This document shows, piece after piece, positions 11,908 through 24,400 of a DNA stretch of 64,000 nucleotides (the first letter of the stretch is position 1; each line of letters starts with the position of its first letter). This DNA comes from Ephemerocybe angulata. Taxonomy: Eukaryota; Basidiomycota; Agaricomycetes; Agaricales; Psathyrellaceae. Under the pieces are notes generated by a model. The model saw only the letters and a list, made by a program, of their open reading frames with translations. It was not told where the DNA came from and did not search any database. Position numbers and translations under genes: made by a program. The stretch spans positions 124,001 through 188,000 of the forward strand of contig JAACJK010000172.1 in the NCBI GenBank assembly GCA_013368325.1, written 5' to 3'.

Positions 11908-13370
11908 ATGGGAGACTCCTCCTGCAGAGTTATAGTCGTAGCCTCAACACTGGCCAAGGCTGCACTTCTAGTCCAAGGTAGGTGCCTGATTGTTCGAGGT
12001 GCTGCACCGATTCACAGATCCCTAGACATCACATCGTTGAGAGGGAGGCATTCTGGTGAAGAGGAAAGCGGTTCATCAAGTACCAGGCCTATCCTTCCAG
12101 ACAATGCGAATGAGCCCGTATATCACCCCTGGTCGATCTCCAATCGCTACTACACCGCGAACATTCACTTCGCCCTGCACACCATCTCCCAAGTTTACGG
12201 CGCAGTATTCGATGGCGTACCCGCAGTAATCGTAGCATGGGCGAAAGGCGAAGTACGTCCTAGCATCCCACGGTGCTGCATTGCCCCCTCGCACAGTTAC
12301 ATAACATAATGCGTGCGCTATTTCAGCCTTTCGAAGAATACCTAGAGACTGTGCAGAAGGCGCTGGAAGAACACGATCCGGAAGTCTTATTGGGCGTGCG
12401 ACTATCCTCAGAGGACAATAGGGGGGATCACGACTCCGAGGAGGAGACGGAGGAGGACAATAGCGCTGTGGACGCAACCTTGATGACCTTTGGGTTCGAG
12501 TACATCGATGCATCGGTGACAGATATATCGGGTCCCGGTGAATCGCAAAGCGATGAAACCGTGGCGGATGAAGGTAAACCTCCCTTATCTTCCCCTGCGC
12601 TGGTCTCAAATGCAACTAACTGTCATGCACCAGGTATCCCCGGACTGCCAAGAGTAATCGACGCCCTCAGTACGATAATGTGGCCTTCCATGTCCTCGGA
12701 CGCCGATACTTTCAAGGATGGAGATCCTCTGCGCCAAGACACCCTCGAGGCCATTGTCAACCGCGACCCTCTCGCAATCATGCAAGCCCTCGAGGAGCTG
12801 GATTCCGAGTTCAGCTTCCAGTCTGATGAGGATGTGGCAAACTATCTCGAAGGAGAAGAGGCAGTTCTCTACAAAGCGGCTTTGGACCGGTACTCATCGC
12901 ACGACATATCTCTCGACACCAATGCAAGCTCGATTTCGACCTCGGATTCCTCCTATGCCGATTGGACTCAGAATGCTTCCACCATACGCAGAGGCCCGCC
13001 TCTTGAGTTTGGTAGCCTTGAAGACATCCTCAATCGCTTCTCTCAGCGGACCGCATCCCCCACGGAGCTACGCTTGGACGGCGACGGCGACGAAGCATTT
13101 GGGATGTTTAAAGATGGATCGAAGGCCAAGGCCTCCCTGGGTTTCGAGGACGATTTCACTGCATACGTCTCCCCGCCCCTCGAAGATGGCGTCTCGGTCT
13201 TGGATGACGACTTCTCGCATCTACATGTCGACACCTCCTCGACAGGCAGTTCAACTCCAGATTACAAGCCGCTGCAGTCCTCCGACCAATCTCATTTCCT
13301 GCACACCGGATCATTATACCATTCATTGGGATCGACCTCCGACCTGGGGAACATCTCCGACAACTCTTAG
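11908..13370 (+). CDS. Alpha/gamma-adaptin-binding protein p34-like
   Basis: Exons 11908-12252, 12327-12573 and 12634-13370 give 442 residues. The N-terminus MGDSSCRVIVVASTLAKAALLVQ resembles the first strand and helix of the small-GTPase-like fold of AAGAB/Irc6 proteins, and HPWSISNRYYTANIHFAL matches the switch-like region of that family. The motif PGLPRVIDALSTIMWPSM, then a long acidic, Ser-rich tail, completes the protein. The family binds clathrin adaptor subunits and helps assemble AP complexes. The second intron is 60 bases, divisible by three, so retention would not break the frame. A short intron near 11978-12017 is possible but not needed. The assignment rests on motif resemblance. 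Confidence 0.7.
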
Positions 13371-13465
13371 TGGGGGAGTTTCAAGTCTCAGGGAAGTTTA
13401 TACCCATGGTTAGAGCGAAGGATGGGAGTCATACATACACGCCTGCATTACAAGCTAATCGACTT

Positions 13466-15952
13466 CTATTCAACATCGATATTCGTGATTTTGATATCCT
13501 CAAACGGTTTGTCCAACTTGTTAGCCTTGGCGTTCTCGATAGCATGAACAACCTCCAACCCAGACAGCACGCGCCCGAAGATCGTATGCTTCTTATCGAG
13601 CCAAGGGGTGGCAGTCGTCGTGATAAAGAACTGGGATCCGTTCGTTCCAGGACCTGCATTCGCCATACTGACAGTGTACGGTCTGCAGGGCAAAGATTGT
13701 TGCGTTAGCATCGAGGTAATTCATTCGCCACAGCAAGAGTACTCACCGATCGTGCTTAAGCTCATCCGAGAATTCGTCCTCGAACTCTTTGCCCCAGATA
13801 CTCGTGCCGCCAGTTCCGTCGCCCAGTGGGTCACCCGTCTGGATCATGAACTTGGGAATAACACGATGGAAGATAACACCCTCGTAATATCCGCTGCGGG
13901 AGTGCCCCACAAAGTTCTCCACGGCCTTCGGCGCTTGTTGAGGGAACAGGCGGAGGTGAATGTCGCCAACCGTGGTGTGGATCGTGGCGGAGTTGGCGAT
14001 ATGGGATGGTCCTGAAGGCGCGGCGGGGGTGGCGGAGGCGACTGTTTGCTCTTCCCGACTGGGACGCTCGTTGAAAACGTCTCGTTCGCCCGTCTTGGTG
14101 TCCTCTGGTTCTGATCGAGTGTATAGGAAGAACCTGTTTCGCTTGAACCCAGTACATGCGAGGGTGGGATCGCGCTGTGCTTTCTCCGACAAGATAGGGT
14201 TAGCAGAAGCTGCCATAGCCTAAAGAGATCGGGCGTCAGAATGAGAGTGAATCAGCGCCAAGGAGAAGGATATACATACCGCTGTGACGAGAGACTTCTT
14301 GGCAGGAGCACCTTGATACAATGTCAGGTTCAAAAACCTGACCGTTTCGTCCTTGCCCATTAACCGCACCACGCGGTTATTGTAGGTGTTAACAACTATC
14401 AAAGAGGAGCATGTGAGATAGCAGCGAAAATATCAGATTCAATATGGTCCTCACCTTTGATCCCCAGCAATGTAGGATAGATGACGAACGCGCCACTCTC
14501 GTCCCAGATGGCATTGATCCATCGTCCAGGAATCTTGTTATCGACCCCGGGTAGCTCCAGCTCTCTCTCAAGAGCCAGACGACGACCGAACTCCATATCA
14601 TCCACGCGATAGACAGCTGTACCGGCTTGCTGCATTTCCTGGATGGCCTCCAGCGATTCATCGTATTTCCTGGTGAGTTTGCCAGTGAGGAACGAGAATA
14701 TCCGTATTTGGCGGTCAGGGAGGGAGAAGGTGACGAAGGATGACGAAGTAGGGGAGAGTGTTATACAAGTGGGTATTGATTTTGACTGTGAATAGGAAGT
14801 AGTGTCAGTGATGCTATGTCAAAGCGAAGCCGGTTTGGTTTTGAATTATACCTTCTTGAATTCGTAAAGGTCTGTCTCGCTCTTGTATTTCCAGAGCTTG
14901 GGGACGTTCTTGGGGAGGCCAAACGGCTCGATCGGTTGCCAATATTCGACAAAGCCAGACTCGTCTGCAGAGATAACAGTCGCGTAGCGATCGCTATACT
15001 GGTATTCTGCCTTCAGTCGTAAGTTCATAGCATAGGTGGGTAAACACTCACAGTCATGACGTGAACAGGGAATCGATGTACAGAGTCGATAGTTTGCAAA
15101 GGTGTTCCCTGCCCTCTTCCATCATACAGTCTGATAACTCCAGACGCCGCATCTGAGCTAGATGATATGTGTGAGCTTTCATTGTGGATTATGGGTAGTC
15201 GCGACTTACACCGCGAGAATCCCTTGTGCCTCCCCGCTTCTATGGACCCAACAGCACGCCAGAGGCGTATACCCAAGCTTGATGATGTTGATCATATCTG
15301 CAGAGGAAAAGTCAGTTAGCAGTCGCAGGCTGAAGGGAGGGCGGTCATACCAAAGTTCACAACATCGTACACCTTGGCTGTCTGGTCCTCCGAGACGGTG
15401 GCGAAGAGCTGCCCATCAGCACTTGCGGAGACGGCCACAATAGGCGTCAGATGGGCACGGTAGTGTTTAACGAATTCAATACCCTGATCTTGTTTCTTCC
15501 AGAGCTTCAGGTGCCCGTCAACTGATGTCGTGATGAGGAACTCTGTCCTACGAGTCCAGTTCAGCATCGGAATTTGACCACAGGAAGAGAACACGTTGAA
15601 GGACGCACTTGGTGAAGACCACAAAGTTGAGCACGTCTCGATGCATGAAGCTTTTGTAGTACTGTTCTGCCGCTGGGAGATGCTCGAGGTAGAGTTTCTC
15701 GTGAGGGAGGACTACGAGAGGCCCACTTTCGTCAACTGGAATTCTGGAATCGTAGCAAATCACATACGCACCTTTGCGTTTCTTCTTCACAGCACCCTGA
15801 GCTCCTGCTGGCATCGGCATGGGCCCAACCTCGTCAGAATCGGAGTCGCCCCCTCCCACAGCATCCATCGGTACATCCTCCTTGCCCTCAGGACCGGCGT
15901 TCTCTTCTCTTGCACGCTTTCCCAGCACTGACTCGTCGGTGATTTCAGCCAT
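13466..15952 (-). CDS. PPWD1: WD40-repeat cyclophilin, PPWD1/Cyp15 type
   Basis: Ten exons (15772-15952, 15609-15735, 15351-15547, 15210-15297, 15048-15157, 14852-15006, 14455-14785, 14280-14395, 13747-14219, 13466-13682) sum to 664 residues with every phase closed. Residues 1-60 are acidic then Lys-rich. [16 protein letters not shown] introduces a WD40 propeller (for example [15 protein letters not shown] and [13 protein letters not shown]). The C-terminal ~165 residues are a cyclophilin domain with [26 protein letters not shown] and [12 protein letters not shown], so the catalytic Arg and drug-binding Trp are present and prolyl isomerase activity is likely. Homologues are nuclear and associate with spliceosomes. 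The gene ends tail-to-tail with the p34-like gene, 95 bases away. Confidence 0.95.
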
Positions 15953-16584
15953 GGCTTATGGCCGCGCGATATGGCGCTCGTCGAGATGATGGGGAGAAGC
16001 AAGCGCGTCTCTGGCGTCAGTGTTGGTGTCGGCATCCCAGATTCGGGTCGTCGCGTTCGAACCCGTGAGATGGCAATCTTTTGCATTTTGTGCAACTTCT
16101 GAAGGGACAGAAAACAGAGAAGTATAGTTAATCTCTCCAGTACACTCGTAGAAAGTACACTCAGGTTTAGCCTGGCGTAGCATGCTCTGAAGGTTTAACA
16201 TAGGAACTTAGAAACGACTTCGAGCATTCCACTTCAACACGATGACAACACAGGGGGTAAAAACAAAAACAAAACAGACAGGGTATACGTAGAGCCAGCA
16301 TATATGCGCATGTTGGAAATAAATAGCAAGGAAAATATAGTAAGAGATAAAGGCACGCATAATGAGATAGACATTTTGAACAATGGAAAAGGGGGACGGG
16401 CGCGGTAACGCAAGGGCAGATAGATGACTGTTAGTTACTATCGAACGTCCGTGTCCCCGTAAATAGTAGGGTGGTAAATAAAGCATAAAAGGATACAACC
16501 CAAAAGCGACTTGCGCGGTCTTAAGAACGTGTTTGTTTACACCACGCACTCACAGGTGAAGAACCCACGGAATCCCAATCCGCA
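15953..16584. other. Intergenic region upstream of PPWD1
   Basis: Short frames only. It includes the PPWD1 promoter and the 3' region of the NDK-like gene, both transcribed on the minus strand. An A/T-rich stretch near 16250-16480 probably belongs to the 3' region of the upstream gene. Confidence 0.5.
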
Positions 16585-18379
16585 CTATGTCGCGATCGTC
16601 TTGAAGCTCGAAGGCGGGGCCCGCATGCCCTTCCCAGCCTTTTTCGCAAGCGCCGCCGCAGCCGCCAGCGCCTCCGCCTCCTTCTTCGCCGCGCGCAGAG
16701 CCGCGCTCTTATTCGTCCTCGGCGCGATGGAGGGCGCAGAGCACACGCTGCTGGGTCTGGGGCGCGCTTTGGCAGGTGCCGGCGCTGCAGGAGCCTGTTC
16801 GGGGTCGCTCGTGGCGTTGGCCCCGTTGGCTTTAGGCTTCGCGGTGGGAGGGGTTGCGGAGGCGACGGAGGAGGTCCGGCGGGAGATCGGGGGGCGGGGG
16901 GCGATAACAGAGGAAGGCCGAGGAGCTGGACGACGAGGAGTGGGGGCAGGTGCAGCAACGGTTGGCTGGTTATTAGAGGCCTGGGACGCCGGACGACTCG
17001 TTCGTGCGGGGCTTAGGTTGTCGGTAGAGTTGGCTCGGGATAGAGAACCCGGAGTTTTGGGAGCGGTTGCACCTTTGACTGTGGATTTGTCAGATACAGT
17101 CGATGATAAGCGATGTATGGGACTTACACATGAATGAAGTCGGAGGTGCCTGCTTTGGCTGTGTGCGCAGAGACGCGCTCTTGTTTAGGCGAGGAGCGAC
17201 GGTGGGTGCTTTGATCGACGAGACGGCGATGCTCTCGCGCCTCTTATGCCCCGGCACACCTTCAAAGGTATTCTTTCTCTCCGCATCATCGGTCGTCAAC
17301 GACCTTCTCCTCATCGGCGCAGGGGCGGGTGTGATGCCCAGGCGGAGAGATGCCGCGCGCGTCATTTTCGGCGCAATCGTCGGGGCCGCAGTGGAAGCGA
17401 CCGAAATCGTCGTCGATCGCTTGTGCCCAGGGACATTGGCAAAGGTCTCTGCGAGCCGTTCCTTTGTTACAGGCCTGCGGGGGCTAGAAGAGGTTTTCTC
17501 AATAGGCTGGCCCGTACGGAGCGCTGCGGCCTTGGTCATGCGAGGAACAATGTCGGGCTTGGCGGCGGAGGAGGGGACAGCGCGGGCCCTGAAGGCGGGC
17601 TTGCCGTTCGCGTTCAGCCTACTGCTGCTGCCGTTGATGGTCGACGGGTTGGTAACGCTCGAAGGCGCATATCCCTCATCCAGCGTCGTCCGTGCCAGAG
17701 ATTCCATGATCGACGCATGCATAGCATCATACTTGCCCTCCCCGTTCTCGGCGGGCAGGTCGGTGGTGGGGAACGGCGGGGACGACACGAAGAGGGAGGC
17801 GATCTGAACTTCGGCGATTTCCTCGTCCTCGGAGCCCATAAGCGCGTTCTGCATCGCCGAGAGGCCGTAGACCGCGCGGAGGGAGCTCGGGTCTTCCTGC
17901 CTGGCGACATCGGGGTCGCGGGGACCCATGAGAGCGTGCCAGACTTCGACTGCACGCCGGCGTTCGAGGATGTAGACCCATACGGGGCCCCTGTCGCGAC
18001 TAATTAGACGTGCCATGTACCGCCGGAACGCGTGCGGGACTCACTCTGCCAGGGAGTAGGTGTCTTCGCCGAACAGCTCCTCCAGCGTCTCCGGGTCCGT
18101 CTCGGTGTCGAACTCCATTTGCCGCTCCTTGACGATCTGATTTCATGTACAGGTTAGCGGGGCCGTATATTAAGATGGAGCCGAGCCACGAACCTCGAAG
18201 CTCGCATCCTGGATGCGGCGTTCAATGTCGAATCTGTGCTCGAGGGCATGGTGCTTGATGATAGCGACCGTGCGCGTTATCGGGGTGTTGGGCGAAGACA
18301 CAGAGTTCGCCAGCTGTTCCAGGACCGCGGCCTCGTCCCGCTCCTGGTCTCCATCGTAGTACACAACCGACTCGTCCAT
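16585..18379 (-). CDS. Nucleoside-diphosphate-kinase-like pseudoenzyme with repeat tail
   Basis: Exons 18194-18379, 18045-18136, 17128-17990 and 16585-17078 give 544 residues in frame. Residues ~35-165 follow the NDP kinase fold: TRTVAIIKHHALEH (Lys kept, usual Pro-Asp replaced), GPVWVYILERRRAVEVW, GPRDPDVA, SSLRAVYG, then QNALMGSEDEEIAEVQIASLF. In active enzymes the last motif is N-x-x-H-G-S-D-S and the His carries the phosphate; here it is Met144 (codon 17837-17839), so phosphotransfer by the normal route should be impossible. The C-terminal ~370 residues are basic, Ser/Ala/Pro-rich and probably disordered. They hold four copies of a motif such as PDIVPRMTKAAALR, PTIAPKMTRAASLR, PTVAPRLNKSASLR and PSIAPRTNKSAALR, plus two copies of VPGHKR. 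A scaffolding or cytoskeletal role is only a guess. Confidence 0.85.
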
Positions 18380-19861
18380 TCTTGCTGTTTGATTCGGATG
18401 CGGAGGCGGCTCGGTAATTCGCGGTTAATTGTTGGGCTCGAAAAGAAGAGAAGTGAAATTGAAAAGAGATAAAAAGTCAAAGCCCCGGCGAAATTGAAGG
18501 AAGGAAAGAACGAGAGCAAGGAGCAGGCTTAGACTGGGTTATGAATGTGTTGACGTTGAAGCTTGAGAAAGATACCCAGCTCCCAGCTCCTTCACTTGCA
18601 GTTACCGTATTGGAAATAGGACCCCGCGTACCCTGTACAGATACCGCGAACATGCTTTCGCATATCGTCAACCCAGGGCGCTTTCAGGGCGTTTTTGTGT
18701 GATACAGGCCTCATGTCCTCAGCGTGTTCGAGTAGAAGAACGAAAGAAATCGAGTTTTGTAATGGGACAGGAAGATCGACACTATTCTGCTTCTGGAGAG
18801 CCCCTATTCCCGGGGTCCTCCATATCCATAGCAACGACGCGTGCGGCGGACGCCCGTGCTTATCTCTTCAAGTTCTTACACCATGCATCACGGAATTTGT
18901 TTGATGCTGGTATGGCCAGATTCCCATGATAAGGTGACGGAATTCTGGCAAGCGTTGGCCGGCGATTATAATTAGTGGTCTATATTCATAATGATTTCCA
19001 CTATCTATCAGACTGCCCTGGCCTTGTCAACCGCCATCACTGCAGATATCCGCTGATATGAGTACGACATTCTGGTGGGCCTGGTAGACCTGGTAGACCT
19101 GGTGGCGTTGGCAGAGCCTTGGAGCGCGAATGGCTCCAGATTGTCATGGCCTCCACAGAAAGTGTCAGAGGACAAGGATCAGCACGAGCCAACGGAGTGC
19201 AATGCGTTACGCGTACACAGTCTGTACGGCGACGTAAACGCAACCAAGACGCCCTTGCCAGCTGGTCTTTTTTGAACCCAGTTATACTCAACGTCATCGT
19301 GGGTGGAGAGCTATGGAAGAAGGTGCACCCATAGGCCCAGACTGACTCGCGTGGCGAGTAGTAAAGGTATATAATCGGCACCTCCGAGTCCTCGACATAT
19401 GGTCGTGGTATAATATGGTTCTCCGAGCCGGGCGCGGCTGGCCATGCGAGGGCGCTGGTGGAGAGATAGGGGTGGTGGGCCACAAAATCGTGCTGAGAGG
19501 GAGAGGGCTGAAGTGAAGGAAGCGATGCCCTCTCAGGAAGACAGTTAGGAGACGACGACGGGATCCCTTCGTCGCCGATGACAGCGAAAAGTCGGGCTGT
19601 TTGGTCGAGACAGCGGCAGGTGCCGACGCCTAGGCCTGCTCTTCCACGAACACAGGTATGAGCAAAGGTCTCAAGGAAGTAAACGGCTCAGATATGCAGA
19701 GGTGAAATGAGGGCTTGTAATAGTAGACTGTAGAATTGGCGGCACTTAATTGCCTCAGGCCGCAGGCGCAGAGGTACACCGACACCTCGAACAACTGGAT
19801 ATTTACATCTGAGGAGCACCCATTTAAAACAATCGCCAGCTGCCTGGGCCTTCGAAGTTCA
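18380..19861. other. Intergenic region, 1.5 kb
   Basis: Only short, overlapping frames. A 148-codon minus frame ending near 19037 contains a collagen-like PGLPGLPGPP run that comes from a 9-base tandem repeat (ggtagacct) near 19080; I do not treat it as a gene. Confidence 0.5.
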
Positions 19862-20887
19862 TCATACAACTACTGCATGGTCTAGATTGGGTTGAATGGA
19901 GGGTTGATTTAGCAACCAGAGCCCGCTTTGAAAGCCTTGTACGCACGTACCACGATAATATTCAAGCCAGACGAGTGAAAAATGTATCACCTTTTGGAAG
20001 CCGATCTGAAGTCGGAGGTGAAGATAAATCCAGATGGCCTTGACCAAAAGGCAGAGGCCCACGAAGCACGAGAGAATCATCAACATGACGCCTATCCCAA
20101 TGACGGTCAGTTCAGGCGGCTTTCTTTGGAAGTTCAGAACCAACCTTGAATACAGACTCCAGCGAGCCACTTAGATGCAAGGAGTAGCACGATAATCCAT
20201 TCGATGGTCAAGGCATAAACGTCTGATAGGTGAAATGGTTCGTTAGTAGTTGCACAATCCGCGGTGTAGAATCCCTACCAAACACGAGAAATATCCGGTA
20301 TACGAAAGCACCTGCAGCCCCAGAAAGAACCATTGTTATAAGGAGGCCTGCATCCGAAGCATCCGCTAGTTTCCGAACTATGTTAGCAAGATATGTGAAG
20401 CGGTGCTTTCGACGGGCCATTTTGATTTGAGCCACCTTTGCGATGGATAAAGCGTCGTCTCGAGTGTTGCAGAAGGTGACCAAAGACCGTCGATCATCAA
20501 CCCTAGATACCTTAAGATGATGTCCTTTGTAACGAGCATCCGCCTTCAGATCGTTTGCATTGGCCGTTGGGATGACTAGAATGGTAGCCTGAGGTCGGAC
20601 ATATTTAATGGTTGCATTGAGGAGGTGGTGAAGCTGCACCACAGCGTAGTAGTCGCTGGGTACCGGTGTCTGCTGAGCATTAGCGTCAACTTGGTTTTTA
20701 GGTGCTTCTCTCTGCCAGTGTATTATCCTTGAATGACGCCGTAAGTGTTCAAGGTCTTGAAATTCAAATCTACTAGTTTGAAGCGACTGGGGTGTAAGAC
20801 TTACTTGATATCGTCTCCCTCAGGTATTATTGCAGCTTTGCGTGGGTGTCCAAGGTTAGCAGGACCGCCATGAGCACTGGTAGGCAT
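19862..20887 (-). CDS. Small membrane protein of unknown function
   Basis: Exons 20805-20887, 20279-20709, 20145-20222 and 19862-20091 close in frame to 273 residues starting MPTSAHGG. I recognise no family. The N-terminal half is soluble and basic. From about residue 148 there are three hydrophobic segments: GLLITMVLSGAAGAFVYRIF, TIEWIIVLLLASKW and VMLMILSCFVGLCLLVKAIW, spaced as transmembrane helices. The acceptor of the second exon was set at the second of two adjacent AGs (20710-20711) because it alone keeps the frame. The last exon reads through a possible donor after IGFQK, so the final ~42 residues are less certain. It lies at the edge of the transposon-rich island. Confidence 0.55.
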
Positions 20888-21423
20888 TGATCTTCGTGTT
20901 TCCTGCGGCTTTCGAGATCGCTGTTGCTGAGCTTCTCAATGGTCAACGAACTCGAGGGACTAAACTAGTAGGCAAACTTGAAGGCAATACCTGCAGGGTC
21001 TCGGAACGAGGGGAGTGCCTTCAAGTTCAAGTTGAATGGGGGCGGTTTTACTGAGTTTATCGTCAACGGTCACTGGCACGACGGTCGCAGCGGGACCAAC
21101 GCGAGCGTGCCAAGGGTTCAACTATAAACAACTTGCTTACTGCCACCGTGACCGGTCCTCGTAGACCGAAAACATGGCATTGGCACTGGCAAGTTTGGTG
21201 AAGCCGGGCATTGGTGCCCGTCACCGGGCTTTTGCCGCCGTCCTGACCTGCTAGTACTATGCTGCCACTGCCAGTGTCACGTTGAGCTTCAGTATAACAT
21301 CATGGTTTTGACTCGGATGCTTGAGGGGGAGAAAGTTTTTAATAGTATTGAGGAGGCTTCTAGTAGACTGTAGTACTACTCAGGCTCGGTGGTACATTCT
21401 TCGGGTGCAAGAACACCTAGTTC
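20888..21423. other. Intergenic region bordering the Plavaka element
   Basis: No gene. The stretch 20985-21300 is rich in CACTG/CAGTG-containing words and short inverted repeats (for example gccactgccagtgtcac), as expected of subterminal DNA of a CACTA-like element. I could not fix the element end. Confidence 0.4.
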
Positions 21424-24400
21424 TCATTCTCCATATAATTCTGCATCCTTCTCTTCCTCCGAATCTTGATACCGAGACTCAGTTCCACTACTGTCGTCAT
21501 CGTATTCTTCTTCCTCTGAATCCTCAACTTGAAGGTTGGCTTGATTGAGGCCCCCACCCCCAACTGCTTCAAGAGGCCTAGTAGCGTCCGCAACGCCCAT
21601 TTGCCCTAAGCCGGCCTGCCCAGCGCCTGTTACACTGCCTCGTGCCTCTGAGTTTTCCATGAGTGCACAAAATCGGCCAAGAAAAGATGCACAAATTACC
21701 GATCCTGGTGGTCTGGGACTGAACATGCCTCCGTTTTGGATCCAGCAAGATTTTGTTGTTTGCCTTCACAGCGTCCCGATGGGTGTACACATGTCCAACG
21801 GCCAAACCCCACTCATACCGCATGAACATATCTCGATCAGCAAACCTGGGAGAAGCCAGTGAGAAGCATAGTTAGAGATGGGGTGCCGATGGAGATGAGG
21901 AGGCCGCACCTGTCAATATAATATTCGTTCCAATCCAGCCCGTCATTTGCAAGTTGTGACATGCCCACACCATCTTTGTATCGCTTTCCCTTCGTGAAAC
22001 GAGGTGTCATATGGCATGCTCGAAGTATCTGGATGGGGTCAATAAAGCTATGTGACTCTGGCTCATTCACCGGGATCAACTCTGCTCTGTCGAGTTCGAA
22101 CGCGGAGGTAGCTGGATGAACCCGATACCAGCGCACCCAAAGGACCTCCATCGTGTGATACGGGTACTCGACCCCTCGGCGTCCCATCTCCCCTATGTAA
22201 GCGACCTCGGCGTGCAGGATACCGATTACTTTGCAGTATTTGAAAGGATGTTGTGAAGAATTCGGATTATCGTATGAATATCCAGGGTCGATAAGCATAG
22301 CGTTGCACTGGTCGGTATCAAGATGAATGATGTCCTCGTTACGCCTTGCGTCGTAAGTCGTATACTTGATACGCATGATCTTGTGGGTATAGAATCGGTC
22401 GTTCTTTAATGCAATGCTGGACCAGTCCTGCCATTGCGATATGTTGTCCAATGACTGGCCGGTGAGTCCTGGGTTTATTGCCGCAATGAACCGTGGCAGA
22501 AGGTGTTTCTTCAGATTTCGCACAAAGGACTACAAGTTTGTTAGCGACCCCGTCCATAACATTTGCAGTCAGGCTCACACTTACAGAGCAAAGTATATCG
22601 TTTGAAAACCGTTTCCCAGGCCCAAGATCAGCCAGCCAGATTGGCGACTGCTTGTTGGGACCGATATAATGGTGAATATCAGGGTTACGAGACGCTAACC
22701 GTTGTTCTCGCAGCTCTTGAGCTTTAGGATTGTTCGTCGCAAGGAGTGCGCGATACTTCATCCTCCGAAGACGCGCTCGCCGTCGTTCATGTCGAGATAT
22801 CTCTTTTCGCATGAACTTTCTTGATGTCCTCTTCGACCATGCTTTAGGTGAACGATGGAAATATTCTCCCTTAAAGCAACTCATATCAGTGACGGAGGTT
22901 CGGAAACACCAGCAACGATCATGTAGACTCACCCATTCTGTAGAGTACAGATCAGTGGGGCCAAGCCAGCGTATCTTCTGAACGTAGTGACCGAGAGTGT
23001 GAAACTTAGGCGTCGAAAGGTTTAACTTTTTGGGCAAAGCCTTAGGTTTCCCAGGTGTGGTATCTGGATTTGTTGGCTCAACATTGGCGGACCCTGATGC
23101 TTCCGGCACCTTCGAATTAGGTTTCTTTTTCTTGGGTTTCGTCCGCCTTTCAACTTCCCTTTCAAGCTCGACGGTGTTGATTCCGGATGTAGCCACTACG
23201 AATTGGCGGAAGGAATCACCCAGCTGAGTTGTCATATCTTCGAGCAAGAACACCGTTGCATCTGAGTGCAGCCGTAGCTTTGCCAGAGCATGCCATCGCG
23301 CATTGATGTAGAGCAGCTTGAGAATGAGGCCGTTTACAGGTTCGGGTAGTAGCCCATCAAAAGGAGCGATCGCGCACTGTCAAGAAGCTCGGGAGTCAGA
23401 CACGATGCCTCAAAAAAAGGGCAAATAGTCTACTAGTAGCGCACCTGCAGAATGTCTTCGTAGTCTCTACCGGCCCGCCTTCGCAGCTTAGAGACATTGG
23501 ACGAGAACTTTCTGATAGTTTGATTGAATGGGGGGAGCGCGCGGAATCTATCAACCGTGTCGTTTAAAACTGGATTGAAATGTGGGTACAGATTGGCATC
23601 AAGATAGACTGACCGTTTGTCTACCTCGTGGCTAAGCACTTTGCCTGGGGCAGAGGCTTCAAGGATGCGTATGAGATGGAGAAAGAATGTTTTGAAAACA
23701 CCAATTTCATATTCGTGAAGCATGTCGACTGCCAGCGAAGAAAAGATGTCAAACCCAGTCCCAGATAAACGATTCGAAAATGCATTCTAGTTGTAAGAAT
23801 GAGTAATTCGAATTGTCGATGCGCTGTAGAACAATCATTGACTTACCAGGATCGGCACCGCCGAGTGGGTTAACAACTTTTCTACAGGGCTTCCATCGAC
23901 GGCCATTCCTTTACGGATGACCTCCCTCGCTGCCAAGACGCTCTGCTGTCGCTCAGCGGTATCAACACGCGGGTGATCTTGCCTGAAGGCCATATCATCC
24001 TTTGTGCCCATTTGAACCAAATCATTCTTGTGGACTAGGCAGTGGACACATGGGCAATCGCTCTTACTCTTGATAGTAGCGATGAGAACTCTGGAATAGT
24101 AGAAGCCAGTGAGTACCAATAGGAGATTTTGCCAATAAGGGATAGGGCTCACTTCTCAGGGTAGTCGGCTGAGTAGGTAAAGATCCGGATGAAGAAACGT
24201 CGTGTCACACCGTCGGGGCACTCAATGACAATACCCTCGACAATTGCTTTCAGAAGGTCCTCATCGAGTATCACCTCCCATTGAGCATGGAAAATTTCAC
24301 GATTCAAATAAGGTAGCAATCCGGGGGGGATCTTCCCTCCTGTCCTCTCCGTGATATAATCCTTGAATCCGTCGGACAGCTAGGTGGAAGTAAGCAATGG

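Noticed and set aside
16511..17137. Ala-rich 208-codon plus-strand frame, and longer plus frames to 18007
   Set aside because: They are antisense to the GC-rich tail of the NDK-like gene, whose exons are phased on the other strand.
19037..19483. Collagen-like minus-strand protein
   Set aside because: The PGLPGLPGPP run is just a 9-base tandem repeat; no introns, domain or start context support a gene.
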